From contig CANMDW010000025.1 in assembly GCA_947496705.1 (NCBI GenBank), forward strand, positions 1 to 64,000: a DNA stretch of 64,000 bases, given 5' to 3'. Source of the stretch: an uncultured Aquimarina sp. (GTDB lineage: Bacteria; Bacteroidota; Bacteroidia; Flavobacteriales; Flavobacteriaceae). Position 1 is the stretch's first letter; every line of letters starts with the position of its first letter. The notes beneath the pieces were generated by a model. It did no database searches. It saw only the letters and a program-made list of their open reading frames with translations, and was not told the origin of the DNA. Made by a program: the position numbers and the translations under genes. Positions 35,084-44,122 of the stretch are shown here, piece after piece.

Positions 35084-38000
35084 TTAAAAAGCAAAGCCAA
35101 GCACAAAGAGTATTCTTCCTCCGTCTGAGCTACCATAATACCCGACATTAGCAGTAAAAGTATCCAGGCCACTTACCCAGAATGATCCACCTGCACTATG
35201 ATGCCATTTATTCGAATCATCATCTTCTAACCACACTCTTCCGTAATCAAATCCTCCAGAGATACCATATTTCAAAGGGATAAAGCTGGTTTTAAATTTT
35301 CCCAGCTGAAGACGAAGGTCAACATCCTGATATACAGAGTATTTACCGGTAAAACGTTCGTTTCTAAAGCCTCTTAAGCTTTTATTTCCGCCAAGTTGTG
35401 CACCGTGATAGAACTCAAAATTATCTCCCAGAATGGCTTCCCCGCCAATTTTGGTGGCAAGAACTAAGTTACCGTTTTGGGATATTTTATGTGCTAAACC
35501 GATATAGGGCTCTACATAAGCAAATCGATTTTCGTTATCACCTCCATCGATATTGGTTTTATACCCGGTGGTAATTCCTGTATTTAAGGCAAAGGTTGGA
35601 AAAGCGATGTCATTTTTATTTTCAAAATGGTAATGCATTTCGGCACCTACGTATGTTTGTTTTTCAAAAACAGCATCATTTGCTGGCACATTATTGATAA
35701 ATCTACCTCCTGTATTTTCTACTTCGAATGATTCAAAAAGTGGTTTGAAATAGAAATTTCCTCCATCTCTTCCTCTCCAAATAAGTGAAATGGCCGCATT
35801 TAATCTTTCGATTCGCACCCGGTTAAAATCGAGATCAACGTCGTCCTTATCGTAGTCGGTATCATTTCCAAAACCAAAGAAGTTAATAGCAAAAGTTGGG
35901 CTGTTATATTTGCCTTCTACGCCAAAATTCCAATTGTTGAAAATATTAGAAAACTCTCCAGAGTACGATACATCAAAACCTGATGAACCGGTATAGTAGG
36001 AGGCTCCCAAACTATGTTTTTGAGTAAAAGGATTTCTTTGTAAACCAAAGGTAGTAATGGTATTCTGGACCCCTACACGTAAACCATCATCAGGGTTAAA
36101 AGCAATTAATGGCAGTAATTGATACACATAGTATTTTCGTTTTTTATAATCATAGTTATTAATATCATAAGAATCTACCAGCCATTTTCTTGTTTTCTTG
36201 TTGATAATGGTATTGTTCTTTGATTTGTAATCATAGAGTTTGATTTTTTTGGTGTTTTTGAAATCATAGGTGTCATTTTTTCTACCCCCGATAACCCGAA
36301 TCATAATGGGATGATCTCCTTTACCTTCTAATTTAAATGTATCATTTCCATCAAGACCATATAACCAGATTTCTTTGGTTTCTTCTTTGGTAAAAGTCCT
36401 GTTAAAAATCCCAAGGTCTTTTCTGTGAATATCTACTGTTGTTTTGCCATTAGGGAGCCTTTTGATATAAAATTTGTCGTCCTTTTGGGTTCCTGCGATG
36501 ACTTCAAATTTATTAACATATAAATAATATTCTCTTGCGATATTGGAAATGTTTTTTCGTCTTCCTTTGAGTTTGGTTTTGATTTCTTCAATAGTTTCTC
36601 CCTGAACTTCATCGGGAAGTTCGCTAAAAGCCTGTTCGATTACTTCATCGGTAAGATGATTCTGGATATATTTGGCTTGTCTTTCCCATTCACTCCAATC
36701 AGACTGATTAATAAAAGTAAGATCTAAGGGATAGGGCTCAAAATTAAACCATTTGGTATTAGGCAATTCTTCATCAAAAGATTGCATCATTCGTATAAAT
36801 GGAACGGCACATCGCAAAAAAGAAAGAATGCTGCCGTCGAAAACCGAAAATGCCTGATCTCTGTCTCTGGGGATGGGTTTACAGATTTCGGTACCATCTT
36901 CTTTTTCAAAACGAGCCCATCGCCATTGATCTTCGTGCCTGTCCCAGTCGCCAATAAGCATGTCAAATAATCGAGCTCTGATATAAGAAGGCTCATCTAC
37001 AATAGACTTTCCTGTTTTATGAATTTCCTGCAGTACATCATCGGTACTCAAGATATCTTTGGGCTTTCCGAAACTGGCAAGGTCACTATGGCCAGATTCT
37101 ACACGCTCTTCGATCATATATAATTCATCTCCATATTCATCATTATATATCCCCAACCCTTCTTGTTTTGGGATATAATATAGTTTTGGATTGGTATGAT
37201 ATACAGCTGCAGCGTCTGCAAGTTTACCAACAGAAAATGGTGTATATGGATGCGCCGTTGTATAAAAATCCAATAAGAACCGATCTGCAAAACTGTCTTC
37301 CAGATCTTCTTCGACATATTTGTCCTGAAAAGCTGTAGATTGCAGAAATTTGATAGCACTTTTTCTTAGTGCTCTCATTACATACTGTTTACCGTTTCTA
37401 TCCTCGAGGCGCAATGATTTTGATTGATGTCCCCCACCTCGTTGTATGGGTTTCAGCCCACCCATTAATGTATCTAAAAACACAATGGGTGCATTAACCG
37501 ATGTGCTATAGTATTTTCTGTAATGATCCCCCCACAATCCTCGATATAACTTGCCTTTGGTTGTTTCTTCTTTAGAATATACAGAAGCGTTTTGTGAGTT
37601 TCCAAAACTGTTTTTTGGTTTAAAAGTGTCGAAATATTTTTGATTTTCGTCCTTAAAAATTTCGGTTGAAAAGATTGGAGAAGAGGCGTTGCTTTTCATA
37701 GAATAGTAGTCGACCGTTACTTTTCCGTTTTTAAAAACATTGAGTTTGGTATAACCATTATCAGAAGCACCAAAGTCATTTTTTTGGCCAGATCTGACAT
37801 TCTTCGTTTTACCAACAGCACCACTAATAATCTGTGGAATACCATATTTGGATATGTATTGTAAATTATTGTCTTGCCCAGATACAAAAATCACATGGTC
37901 TTTTTGTCTGGCGAGTGTAATTAATTTATTTCGTAACGTTCTATATTGTTTATTTTGAAAATCCTGAACCGAAGTACCGCCGGTTCGGTTGATAAGCCCG

Positions 38001-38626
38001 GTTTTGGTATTGGTAACCATCGGGTGGTGAATGGCAATGATTTTGATTTGATCCTGTGATTTTTTCAAAAGGCTTTCAAACTCCAAAAAGAACTGAGTTC
38101 TGTTCTTAATATCACAATCATCATTGAGATATATATTTTTATCCCAATTTTCAAGAAACCATTGTGAATCGATCGCAATTAATACTATATTTTCTGAGAG
38201 TTCTCTTTTTTTAATAGGACATCCATGATCTGGGTAGTATTTGGCACTACTATTTCCCTGAATAAATTTTTCAATGCTTTTCACATTTTTATACCCTGCT
38301 GCTTTCCATTCGTTATATCCGGGAGTGAAAATGATATCACCGTTAAAATCAGCAATAACATCCAATTGTTTTCCAACAGTTGTTTTTGAGGAATTTTCTT
38401 TAATACTTTTTGGATCTGTAATATTACCTATGATCAACAAGGTTGCATCTTTGGTCTCATTTGATGATGAGACTATGCTTTTTAAAATACGCTGATCCAT
38501 ATCTTCACTGGTATTTGCAGTAATAAAAATGGATCTTTCTATTTCCTGAGTATATCCTTTTACAGTAAGAAAAAAGATATATAGAAAATACAGATATTTT
38601 GTGTGATGATATATTTTCATATACAT
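35084..38626 (-). CDS. Outer-membrane barrel protein with degenerate metallophosphoesterase head
   Basis: 1180 residues, exported (hydrophobic segment at about 10-24, then GYTQ). About 30-270 align to the calcineurin-like phosphoesterase fold, but the metal motifs are altered: IIGNITD at 65-71 where GDN is expected, PGYNEW at 102-107 for PGNHDW, SGQDNNLQ at 249-256 for SGHEHNLQ; only AIHHP (198-202) looks normal. The middle contains LIGDWDRHEDQWRW and PIPRDRDQAF, like the kinase-fold segment of this flavobacterial family. The last 300 residues are beta-strand-rich and end in an aromatic residue (LGFAF), as for a surface-antigen-type outer-membrane barrel. The head is probably catalytically dead. 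Confidence 0.82.
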   Translation of the reverse strand: MYMKIYHHTKYLYFLYIFFLTVKGYTQEIERSIFITANTSEDMDQRILKSIVSSSNETKDATLLIIGNITDPKSIKENSSKTTVGKQLDVIADFNGDIIFTPGYNEWKAAGYKNVKSIEKFIQGNSSAKYYPDHGCPIKKRELSENIVLIAIDSQWFLENWDKNIYLNDDCDIKNRTQFFLEFESLLKKSQDQIKIIAIHHPMVTNTKTGLINRTGGTSVQDFQNKQYRTLRNKLITLARQKDHVIFVSGQDNNLQYISKYGIPQIISGAVGKTKNVRSGQKNDFGASDNGYTKLNVFKNGKVTVDYYSMKSNASSPIFSTEIFKDENQKYFDTFKPKNSFGNSQNASVYSKEETTKGKLYRGLWGDHYRKYYSTSVNAPIVFLDTLMGGLKPIQRGGGHQSKSLRLEDRNGKQYVMRALRKSAIKFLQSTAFQDKYVEEDLEDSFADRFLLDFYTTAHPYTPFSVGKLADAAAVYHTNPKLYYIPKQEGLGIYNDEYGDELYMIEERVESGHSDLASFGKPKDILSTDDVLQEIHKTGKSIVDEPSYIRARLFDMLIGDWDRHEDQWRWARFEKEDGTEICKPIPRDRDQAFSVFDGSILSFLRCAVPFIRMMQSFDEELPNTKWFNFEPYPLDLTFINQSDWSEWERQAKYIQNHLTDEVIEQAFSELPDEVQGETIEEIKTKLKGRRKNISNIAREYYLYVNKFEVIAGTQKDDKFYIKRLPNGKTTVDIHRKDLGIFNRTFTKEETKEIWLYGLDGNDTFKLEGKGDHPIMIRVIGGRKNDTYDFKNTKKIKLYDYKSKNNTIINKKTRKWLVDSYDINNYDYKKRKYYVYQLLPLIAFNPDDGLRVGVQNTITTFGLQRNPFTQKHSLGASYYTGSSGFDVSYSGEFSNIFNNWNFGVEGKYNSPTFAINFFGFGNDTDYDKDDVDLDFNRVRIERLNAAISLIWRGRDGGNFYFKPLFESFEVENTGGRFINNVPANDAVFEKQTYVGAEMHYHFENKNDIAFPTFALNTGITTGYKTNIDGGDNENRFAYVEPYIGLAHKISQNGNLVLATKIGGEAILGDNFEFYHGAQLGGNKSLRGFRNERFTGKYSVYQDVDLRLQLGKFKTSFIPLKYGISGGFDYGRVWLEDDDSNKWHHSAGGSFWVSGLDTFTANVGYYGSSDGGRILFVLGFAF

Positions 38627-38645
38627 GAGCTTTAATATGATCTTA

Positions 38646-39020
38646 TTACTGATAATTCTTCTTCAGCAGGTACATTTTTGATATAATAAGGGCTGCAAAA
38701 AGCAATAGCGAGAAATAACACATCGGGATACCGCTATCTGTTTTTGGGCACTCACCTTTGCCAGTAAGCTGCATGATTGAGGCTATTAATGCTATTGTAG
38801 CTGCAAGTGCTGTAAAAAAGAAATACAACCCATTCCATTTTTTTATAATGTGTACCAAAAGTGGAACTATAAAGCATATTAAAATAATTACACAAAAAGG
38901 AATGATCCATAGTTTGGGACAACCGTTTCCGGTTTTTACTTCCTCTAGTACTAAGCTTCCTGCCCCCAGGATTCCAATAACACATAGAAGTATTATTGTG
39001 ATGTAAAGTAGCTGTTTCAT
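38646..39020 (-). CDS. Small four-helix membrane protein
   Basis: 124 residues, nearly all hydrophobic, with about four transmembrane segments (LLYITIILLCVIGILGAG, IIPFCVIILICFIVPLLV, LYFFFTALAATIALIAS, CYFSLLLFAALIISKMYL). No family is recognised. It shares one base with the stop/start of the ASPIC/UnbV gene upstream and lies 19 bp before the barrel protein gene, so it belongs to the operon. Function unknown. Confidence 0.7.
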   Translation of the reverse strand: MKQLLYITIILLCVIGILGAGSLVLEEVKTGNGCPKLWIIPFCVIILICFIVPLLVHIIKKWNGLYFFFTALAATIALIASIMQLTGKGECPKTDSGIPMCYFSLLLFAALIISKMYLLKKNYQ

Positions 39021-40672
39021 TACTTTACTGTATTAGCGATCGAATCCTTTGCTTTCTGAGCTTCCATTTCTGATTTGATATCGATAACGCTGTTAATCTC
39101 TGGGTTGTCGATTAGCAATGTTTTTCCGTTTAAAAAATCTACTGTAATACTGTTGATAGTTCTTTCCCAGCTTAATCCAAAATGTAACAATGCAGTTTGG
39201 TCACTGGCCAGACCTTCTCCTGTTACCAACCAATCTGTAAGTGTTTTTTTTCGGGTTTCTACGGTAACCTTTGCTCCGTGCGATTCAGCATTATCTTCCA
39301 GGTTTATCTGAATAAAATTATTTTTTCCTCCCTGATTAATGTATGCGAGTGACGGGCTGTTTATATTGGTCCAGATCATATCCAGATATCCATCCTTATT
39401 AAAATCACTTACCAAAGCAGTAATTCCGAAATGCGGATTGACGACACCGCTGTCTTCTTCTGTAGGCACAAAGGTATGATCTTCCTTCTGGATTAGAAAT
39501 CGACTTGGTAATCTAAATAATTTATTTGGAGCCAAGTCTACATAATTTTCTGCAACCATTAAATCCTGTAACCCGTCATTATTCATATCTGCAAAGGTGC
39601 AACCCCATGAGAATTCGTAATCGGCAATTTTGGCTTCTTCGGCAGCATCGGTAAATTTGAAGTTTCCTTCATTTTTAAAAAGAATCCATTTTTCATTAAA
39701 CCGGGATGCATCTTTGATATCTCCTTTGGCAAGGAATCTTGGTAAGGTACTACCTGTATTTGAAAACATAAAATCGACCAAACCATCATTGTTATAATCT
39801 CCAACTGCCAATCCCATTGGATAAGCAAACTTTTTGGTCAATGGGTTTTCTTTCATGGTAAAAGTTAGGTCGCCATTATTTTTATAGGTTCTGGCCTCAC
39901 CTGTATCATGAACAACAACCAGGTCGAGCCAGGTATCATTATCAATATCTACCAAAACTCCCTGAAAGGTATTATGCACATAATCCAAACCTGCTTGCTT
40001 GGTAATACTTTTAAAGGTATTATCTCCGTTATTGAGTAATAGCTCACTGGTAGAGCCATAGGTATAATCTTCAAAAATGGTTTGCCCTTCCATCAATTCT
40101 TTTTTGAGATATGTGGCAAGAAAAATATCCAGATCACCATCTTTATCAATATCTCCCACGGTAATCCCGGCAGGGTTTGACTTTTCATTTAGAGGTGTTT
40201 GGATAGATTTTGGTGTAAATTTTCCGTTTGAATTGTAATATATATGAAGTCCGTCTTCGCGACCAATCAATAGATCAGTAAAACCATTATTATCGAAGTC
40301 TGCCGAAACGACACCAACAGTAGTAGTGGTTGTTCCTTTGTTGGGTAAGTTAACTTCTGCAGCGATATTCACAAATTTGTTTTGGCGATACGCAAAAATT
40401 GCATCTTCCTGATCCATACCACCACCAAAGAAAACTTCGTCTACATTGTCGTTATCAATATCGATTAAGGCAGAGGGGGCAATAGGTAATGACTTTTCAC
40501 CATTGTATAGATGCTCAAAATCCAATTGAATTTGTTGAAATTTTGGTATTTTTTCACTTTTAATATAGGTGTCGTATTTGTCTGAAACTGAATCTCTCCA
40601 GAAGAATCCAATAACAAGTATTAGTAATAAAAGAATAAGAAGCCCCAGAATTTTTAAGATCTTTTTAATCAT
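39020..40672 (-). CDS. FG-GAP/VCBS repeat protein with ASPIC/UnbV C-terminus
   Basis: 550 residues. An N-terminal hydrophobic helix (LKILGLLILLLLILVIGFFW) anchors or exports it. About 60-460 hold repeated calcium-binding beta-propeller units with D-x-D/N-x-D-G loops (DIDNDNVDEVFFG, DFDNNGFTDLLIG, DIDKDGDLDIFLA, DYNNDGLVDFMFS, DMNNDGLQDLMVA, DFNKDGYLDMIWT). The end (NAESHGAKVTVET, LLHFGLS) is an ASPIC/UnbV domain. It is likely an extracytoplasmic binding protein; ligand unknown. Start overlaps the upstream gene by four bases. Confidence 0.9.
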   Translation of the reverse strand: MIKKILKILGLLILLLLILVIGFFWRDSVSDKYDTYIKSEKIPKFQQIQLDFEHLYNGEKSLPIAPSALIDIDNDNVDEVFFGGGMDQEDAIFAYRQNKFVNIAAEVNLPNKGTTTTTVGVVSADFDNNGFTDLLIGREDGLHIYYNSNGKFTPKSIQTPLNEKSNPAGITVGDIDKDGDLDIFLATYLKKELMEGQTIFEDYTYGSTSELLLNNGDNTFKSITKQAGLDYVHNTFQGVLVDIDNDTWLDLVVVHDTGEARTYKNNGDLTFTMKENPLTKKFAYPMGLAVGDYNNDGLVDFMFSNTGSTLPRFLAKGDIKDASRFNEKWILFKNEGNFKFTDAAEEAKIADYEFSWGCTFADMNNDGLQDLMVAENYVDLAPNKLFRLPSRFLIQKEDHTFVPTEEDSGVVNPHFGITALVSDFNKDGYLDMIWTNINSPSLAYINQGGKNNFIQINLEDNAESHGAKVTVETRKKTLTDWLVTGEGLASDQTALLHFGLSWERTINSITVDFLNGKTLLIDNPEINSVIDIKSEMEAQKAKDSIANTVK

Positions 40673-41346
40673 GATTTGTTAGTATTTTTTATATGGTTGT
40701 TGAGTTGATATAGTGATAATGTAAAGAGTATAAAATGAGTTACGTTCATTAATATCGGAAGCGTATGTTTTCCTATGGAAGGGATTGTTTTTCCGATGAG
40801 AACTAATAATATTAGGATAATTATAGGATTGCAGATAGCCATCCATTTTTTATAAAAGGTGTTTCCTTTTAAAATAGTTATGGCAAAAACAAAGGAAAGC
40901 ACTGCAATGACAATGCGCAATACTTTTACCAGGATTTCCATATGATTGGTGTAATGATCTAAAAGGTTTTGATAGGTGGTAGAGGGCATAGCTTCTTTAA
41001 GATGTACTACATTCCCGATAGAAGCTCGTGAGCCAATCCAGATGCCACCTATAGCAAAGGCTATAAATCCGATGCCGAGAACTATTCGTGCTAACTTTTC
41101 ATTACCAGACCGTAACATTTGATAAATATGGATATATCCTGCAAAGTAAAATGGAAGCCCAATTACTGCAAGAAAATGCCCTATGGTTATGTTTTCTAGG
41201 GTGACAAACCGGAAGAACTCATAATGCGCTGCATGGTCTAATATTTCATCAGAATAGTGCAAAAAATATTCACCCAACCCCACAAGGATTGAGGCAATAA
41301 GACCCAGGTAGCCTAGTATTTTGGTTGTATTTGTTGTTACTTTCAT
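40669..41346 (-). CDS. Six- to seven-helix membrane protein (DUF6796-like)
   Basis: 225 residues with hydrophobic segments at about 9-27, 50-75, 85-105, 135-155, 165-180 and 190-212. The start resembles a family tentatively recalled as DUF6796 (ILGYLGLIASILVGLGEYFLHYS), a membrane protein of unknown function. It shares one base with the DUF2062 gene and overlaps the ASPIC/UnbV gene by four bases, so the three are translated together. Confidence 0.75.
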   Translation of the reverse strand: MKVTTNTTKILGYLGLIASILVGLGEYFLHYSDEILDHAAHYEFFRFVTLENITIGHFLAVIGLPFYFAGYIHIYQMLRSGNEKLARIVLGIGFIAFAIGGIWIGSRASIGNVVHLKEAMPSTTYQNLLDHYTNHMEILVKVLRIVIAVLSFVFAITILKGNTFYKKWMAICNPIIILILLVLIGKTIPSIGKHTLPILMNVTHFILFTLSLYQLNNHIKNTNKS

Positions 41347-41810
41347 TAGTTAGTTCTTGGTTTGACGAAAATTTTTAACAAAGCTTTCAATAGAAAGTAA
41401 AACGCTATTGAGACGGGTATCGCGGTAGCCGCCCAACCTACAAAACCGCAGAGTAGTTCATAAGAAAGAGATTTTATGGTATCAAAAAAGCTACTGTCAT
41501 AGCTTGTTTTAATTGCTTCAAAAGTCAGTAATGTATGTTCTGTATTAAAAACATCGGCACCGATATTAATGAAAGGAATAAGTAGTGCCAATTTTATTGG
41601 TGTTACGATATAACTTATTGCGATCATTATGGGTAAATTAAGTTTGAAAGGCAAGGCAATACAGGTTAAGGCAATGGTTGTTATCCCGAATATGGGAAAA
41701 ATAGATACCAAAGTTGAGATTACAATGCTTAATGCTAATTGCTTTGGTGTAAGCCCTTGTTTAAAAAGGTTTACTAATTTTACCCATATTTTTTTCAGAT
41801 ATGTCATCAT
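41346..41810 (-). CDS. DUF2062 membrane protein
   Basis: 154 residues. The signature GLTPKQLALSIVISTLVSIFP followed by GITTIALTCIALPFKLNLP is that of DUF2062, small inner-membrane proteins sometimes found beside envelope glycan genes. Two to four hydrophobic helices are visible. It begins 5 bp after the Crp/Fnr gene and ends on the start of the DUF6796-like gene. Its biochemical role is unknown. Confidence 0.85.
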   Translation of the reverse strand: MMTYLKKIWVKLVNLFKQGLTPKQLALSIVISTLVSIFPIFGITTIALTCIALPFKLNLPIMIAISYIVTPIKLALLIPFINIGADVFNTEHTLLTFEAIKTSYDSSFFDTIKSLSYELLCGFVGWAATAIPVSIAFYFLLKALLKIFVKPRTN

Positions 41811-41815
41811 ACTTT

Positions 41816-42475
41816 TTATGCTATAAGCATAGAGATATATTGAGAGTCATAATCGATTACCGTTTCTTTTCTTAGGCAGCTCATTACATTACTAACGGTC
41901 TGCCGTGATGTGTTGGTAAGATGTGATATATCTTTATGTGATAACAGGTTTTTTGCTATGATTCTATCGTTTTGGGTTTCACCAAATTCTTTAATATAGT
42001 CGGTGACGAACTCTGTAATTCTTAAGGAGCTATCTTTATATAGTAAATCCCGAAGTCTTCTTTCAAGCTTTTTGATACGTATACCATATACTTTAAGGAC
42101 TCCGTTTTTTAAAGATTTATGCTTTTCCATAATCTTTTCCATTCTATCGGCTTCTATGTAGCATATGATGCAGTCTTCTAGTGCAACGGCTTGTTCTTCG
42201 GCTGCAGCTTGTTCATTATATAAAGATAGCTCACCAAAAATATTTCCTCGTTTTACAATATATTTTACGGTATCATTAGGGGTATCCATGATTTTTATAG
42301 TTCCTTTTTTAAGAAAAAAGATGCTTTTTTCATTGTTCTTGAGAAGTTGGATGGTTTCACCTTTGTTAATATTTTCCATTTCGAGAATCTCACACATACG
42401 CATCATAGTGATTCTCCCGAGTTTGTTAAAGAGGTTAAACCCTTCTAAAAACCAATATTTGGTATATGTATTCAA
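41816..42475 (-). CDS. Crp/Fnr family transcriptional regulator
   Basis: 219 residues. Residues about 15-125 form a cyclic-nucleotide-binding-type beta barrel (IFFLKKGTIKI, GNIFGELSLYNEQ), though the cAMP phosphate loop is not canonical. About 150-215 is the winged helix with recognition helix ISHLTNTSRQTVSNVMSCLR. It lacks the cysteine set of FNR. It heads the minus-strand run and probably controls it, in response to redox, oxygen or another signal. Confidence 0.9.
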   Translation of the reverse strand: MNTYTKYWFLEGFNLFNKLGRITMMRMCEILEMENINKGETIQLLKNNEKSIFFLKKGTIKIMDTPNDTVKYIVKRGNIFGELSLYNEQAAAEEQAVALEDCIICYIEADRMEKIMEKHKSLKNGVLKVYGIRIKKLERRLRDLLYKDSSLRITEFVTDYIKEFGETQNDRIIAKNLLSHKDISHLTNTSRQTVSNVMSCLRKETVIDYDSQYISMLIA

Positions 42476-42536
42476 TGAGCAAGGTATTGGTTGGTTTTGT
42501 TAAAAATACTGAATTTTAACAATACTGCTTGTAAAT

Positions 42537-42552
42537 TAATTTTGCAAAGTTA
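42537..42552 (-). promoter_or_regulatory. Possible promoter -7 element for the Crp-led run
   Basis: On the minus strand TAACTTTG matches the Bacteroidota TAnnTTTG -7 box about 70 bp before the Crp/Fnr start; an imperfect TTTT lies 18 bases further upstream in place of TTTG. The plus strand offers TAATTTTG over the same bases. The match is short and could be chance. Confidence 0.3.
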
Positions 42553-42864
42553 CTTCAGACGACAATCATTAAAAGTTTATGGTTCAATTTCTTATGGTTT
42601 TCCCGAAAGATATGCTGCATCCATTTACTAAAGATTACCATTTCACGACAAATCATAATTATGATGTATATCTAAAATTTTGTGGATTGAGTTTACTCTG
42701 TTTTCAAGCTATACGATTGAACAAAACAATAAGCCCAAAAATAGTTGTATTAAGTTACTACAACTGATATTTGTCATAGTTTATCAACCATTAACCTGAT
42801 ACATTTAATGACATCACAAGAATCATTTTTTCATTATTACTAATTATTACTAAAAATTAAAATC
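42553..42864. other. Gene-free divergent region between the Crp/Fnr and secreted-protein genes
   Basis: AT-rich, with an unconvincing 62-codon frame at 42579-42767 that has no recognisable features. It presumably holds promoters for the genes on both sides. No palindrome with CRP-like TGTGA...TCACA spacing was found. Confidence 0.5.
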
Positions 42865-43368
42865 ATGAAAAAAATAATTTTAGGTTTACTTGTATTTGGA
42901 TTAACCATTCCATCCCTTGCTCAGGATATAGAGCAGTTAGCTGAAGTATGGATCATAGCTACAAACTATAAATATCTTAGTGAAACTGATGCTGAAGATG
43001 AAGCGATTCCAGTTGAATTACTTCAAAGAAAAGTAGCGACTTATGATATAAAAAGCTCGGATATCTATAACGATGAGTATGATCATTACGAAGTAGCTTT
43101 TTATATTCCCAGGGGTAAAATCTTAGCAGCATATGATAAAGATGGTAAGGTTTTAAGAACTGTAGAACGCTTTAAAGACGTTAAACTACCCGATATGGTG
43201 ATGAAATCGGTTATGAAGAGATTTCCGGGTTGGACGGTTACCAAAGACTTGTATTTGGTGAATTATCATGACAAAAAGGGAGTCACCAAAAAAATGTATA
43301 AGCTTAGATTAGAAAACGGAGATCAGCTTATTAAGGTAAAAACAGATGATGAAGGTAATTTTCTTTAG
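42865..43368 (+). CDS. Exported PepSY-like small protein
   Basis: 167 residues with a signal peptide (MKKIILGLLVFGLTIPSLAQ). The mature part contains two alpha/beta units (FYIPRGKILAAYDKDGKVL, then FPGWTVTKDLYLVNYHDKKG), resembling the BLIP-like PepSY fold common in secreted Bacteroidota proteins. That assignment is by pattern only. It is preceded by an A-rich leader and followed 19 bp after the stop by a terminator shared with ssb. Confidence 0.75.
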   Translation: MKKIILGLLVFGLTIPSLAQDIEQLAEVWIIATNYKYLSETDAEDEAIPVELLQRKVATYDIKSSDIYNDEYDHYEVAFYIPRGKILAAYDKDGKVLRTVERFKDVKLPDMVMKSVMKRFPGWTVTKDLYLVNYHDKKGVTKKMYKLRLENGDQLIKVKTDDEGNFL

Positions 43369-43386
43369 AATAGGAAACTTTGTAGT

Positions 43387-43419
43387 AAAAAGGGCTGCCC
43401 AGAGGCAGCCCTTTTTTTT
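43387..43419. terminator. Bidirectional terminator between the PepSY-like gene and ssb
   Basis: AAGGGCTGCC and GGCAGCCCTT form a ten-base-pair stem with a short loop, flanked by A-runs on the left and T-runs on the right, so it can act on both strands. It overlaps the ssb stop region, which suits convergent genes. Confidence 0.9.
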
Positions 43420-43753
43420 ATTTTCCTCCTAACATCAGTAATTCACTGCAAACCACTTCTGTAATATACTTTTTTTGCCCATCACTATCTTCATAACTTC
43501 TTGAAGTCAGTTTACCTTCGATAGCGACTTCTTGTCCTTTGTTGACATATTTCTCTACGATTTCTGCAGTTTTACCCCAGGCAACGATGTTATGCCATTG
43601 CGTGTCTGTAACCTTATCACCTTGTTTGTTGTAATAGTAATCATTTGTGGCGATTGAGAATTTGGCTAGTTTTCTACCAGATTCAAGATTTACGATTTCT
43701 GGGTCTTGTCCCAGGTTTCCAATCAACTGTACTTTGTTTTTAAGCGTGTTCAT
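43418..43753 (-). CDS. ssb: Single-stranded DNA-binding protein
   Basis: 111 residues, an OB-fold SSB of the short flavobacterial type. NKVQLIGNLGQDPEI at the start, ATNDYYYNKQGDKVTDTQWH in the middle and KYVNKGQEVAIEGKLTSRSY are the family landmarks. It lacks the usual acidic C-terminal tip (DDDLPF type) that recruits partner proteins, ending instead in LMLGGK, so it is probably an accessory SSB for recombination or uptake rather than the replicative one; that is inference. Confidence 0.92.
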   Translation of the reverse strand: MNTLKNKVQLIGNLGQDPEIVNLESGRKLAKFSIATNDYYYNKQGDKVTDTQWHNIVAWGKTAEIVEKYVNKGQEVAIEGKLTSRSYEDSDGQKKYITEVVCSELLMLGGK

Positions 43754-44122
43754 AATTTTAATTTTTCGTTAAACAGTTAATACTAATTTTAATGTTATTC
43801 CTGCGAACTTGTCTACCGTAACCTTTGCGATGGTAGAAGCAGGAGTCTTTATAATTGAATCTGAAAGCATATGAATAGGCCATCGAATTCGACACTGCAA
43901 ACATAAAACGAGTTCTAAATGAGATTCGGTTAGGAAGTATTTAATTTCGCTTGTAACCGTTTGTAGTCGCTTAAAAACATATACAACTTTGATTACCAGC
44001 GGTTTAATGGTTTTAAAGAATTTGATTTTTTTTAATTAAAATAACTAATTTTAAAAAATGATTAAGCGGGATAAACATATCATCATGTTTATTTGAGTTA
44101 CCAACCATACTAAACAAACCAT
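43754..44122. other. Gene-free divergent region between ssb and the channel gene
   Basis: No gene is seen. On the minus strand TATGTTTG (43898-43905) matches the TAnnTTTG box about 145 bp before ssb, without a clear upstream partner. Inverted AT-rich tracts occur at 44024-44062. Confidence 0.4.

Noticed and set aside
42579..42767. 62-codon plus-strand frame between the Crp/Fnr and PepSY-like genes
   Set aside because: No start context, motif, signal or membrane pattern; it lies in AT-rich divergent promoter DNA.
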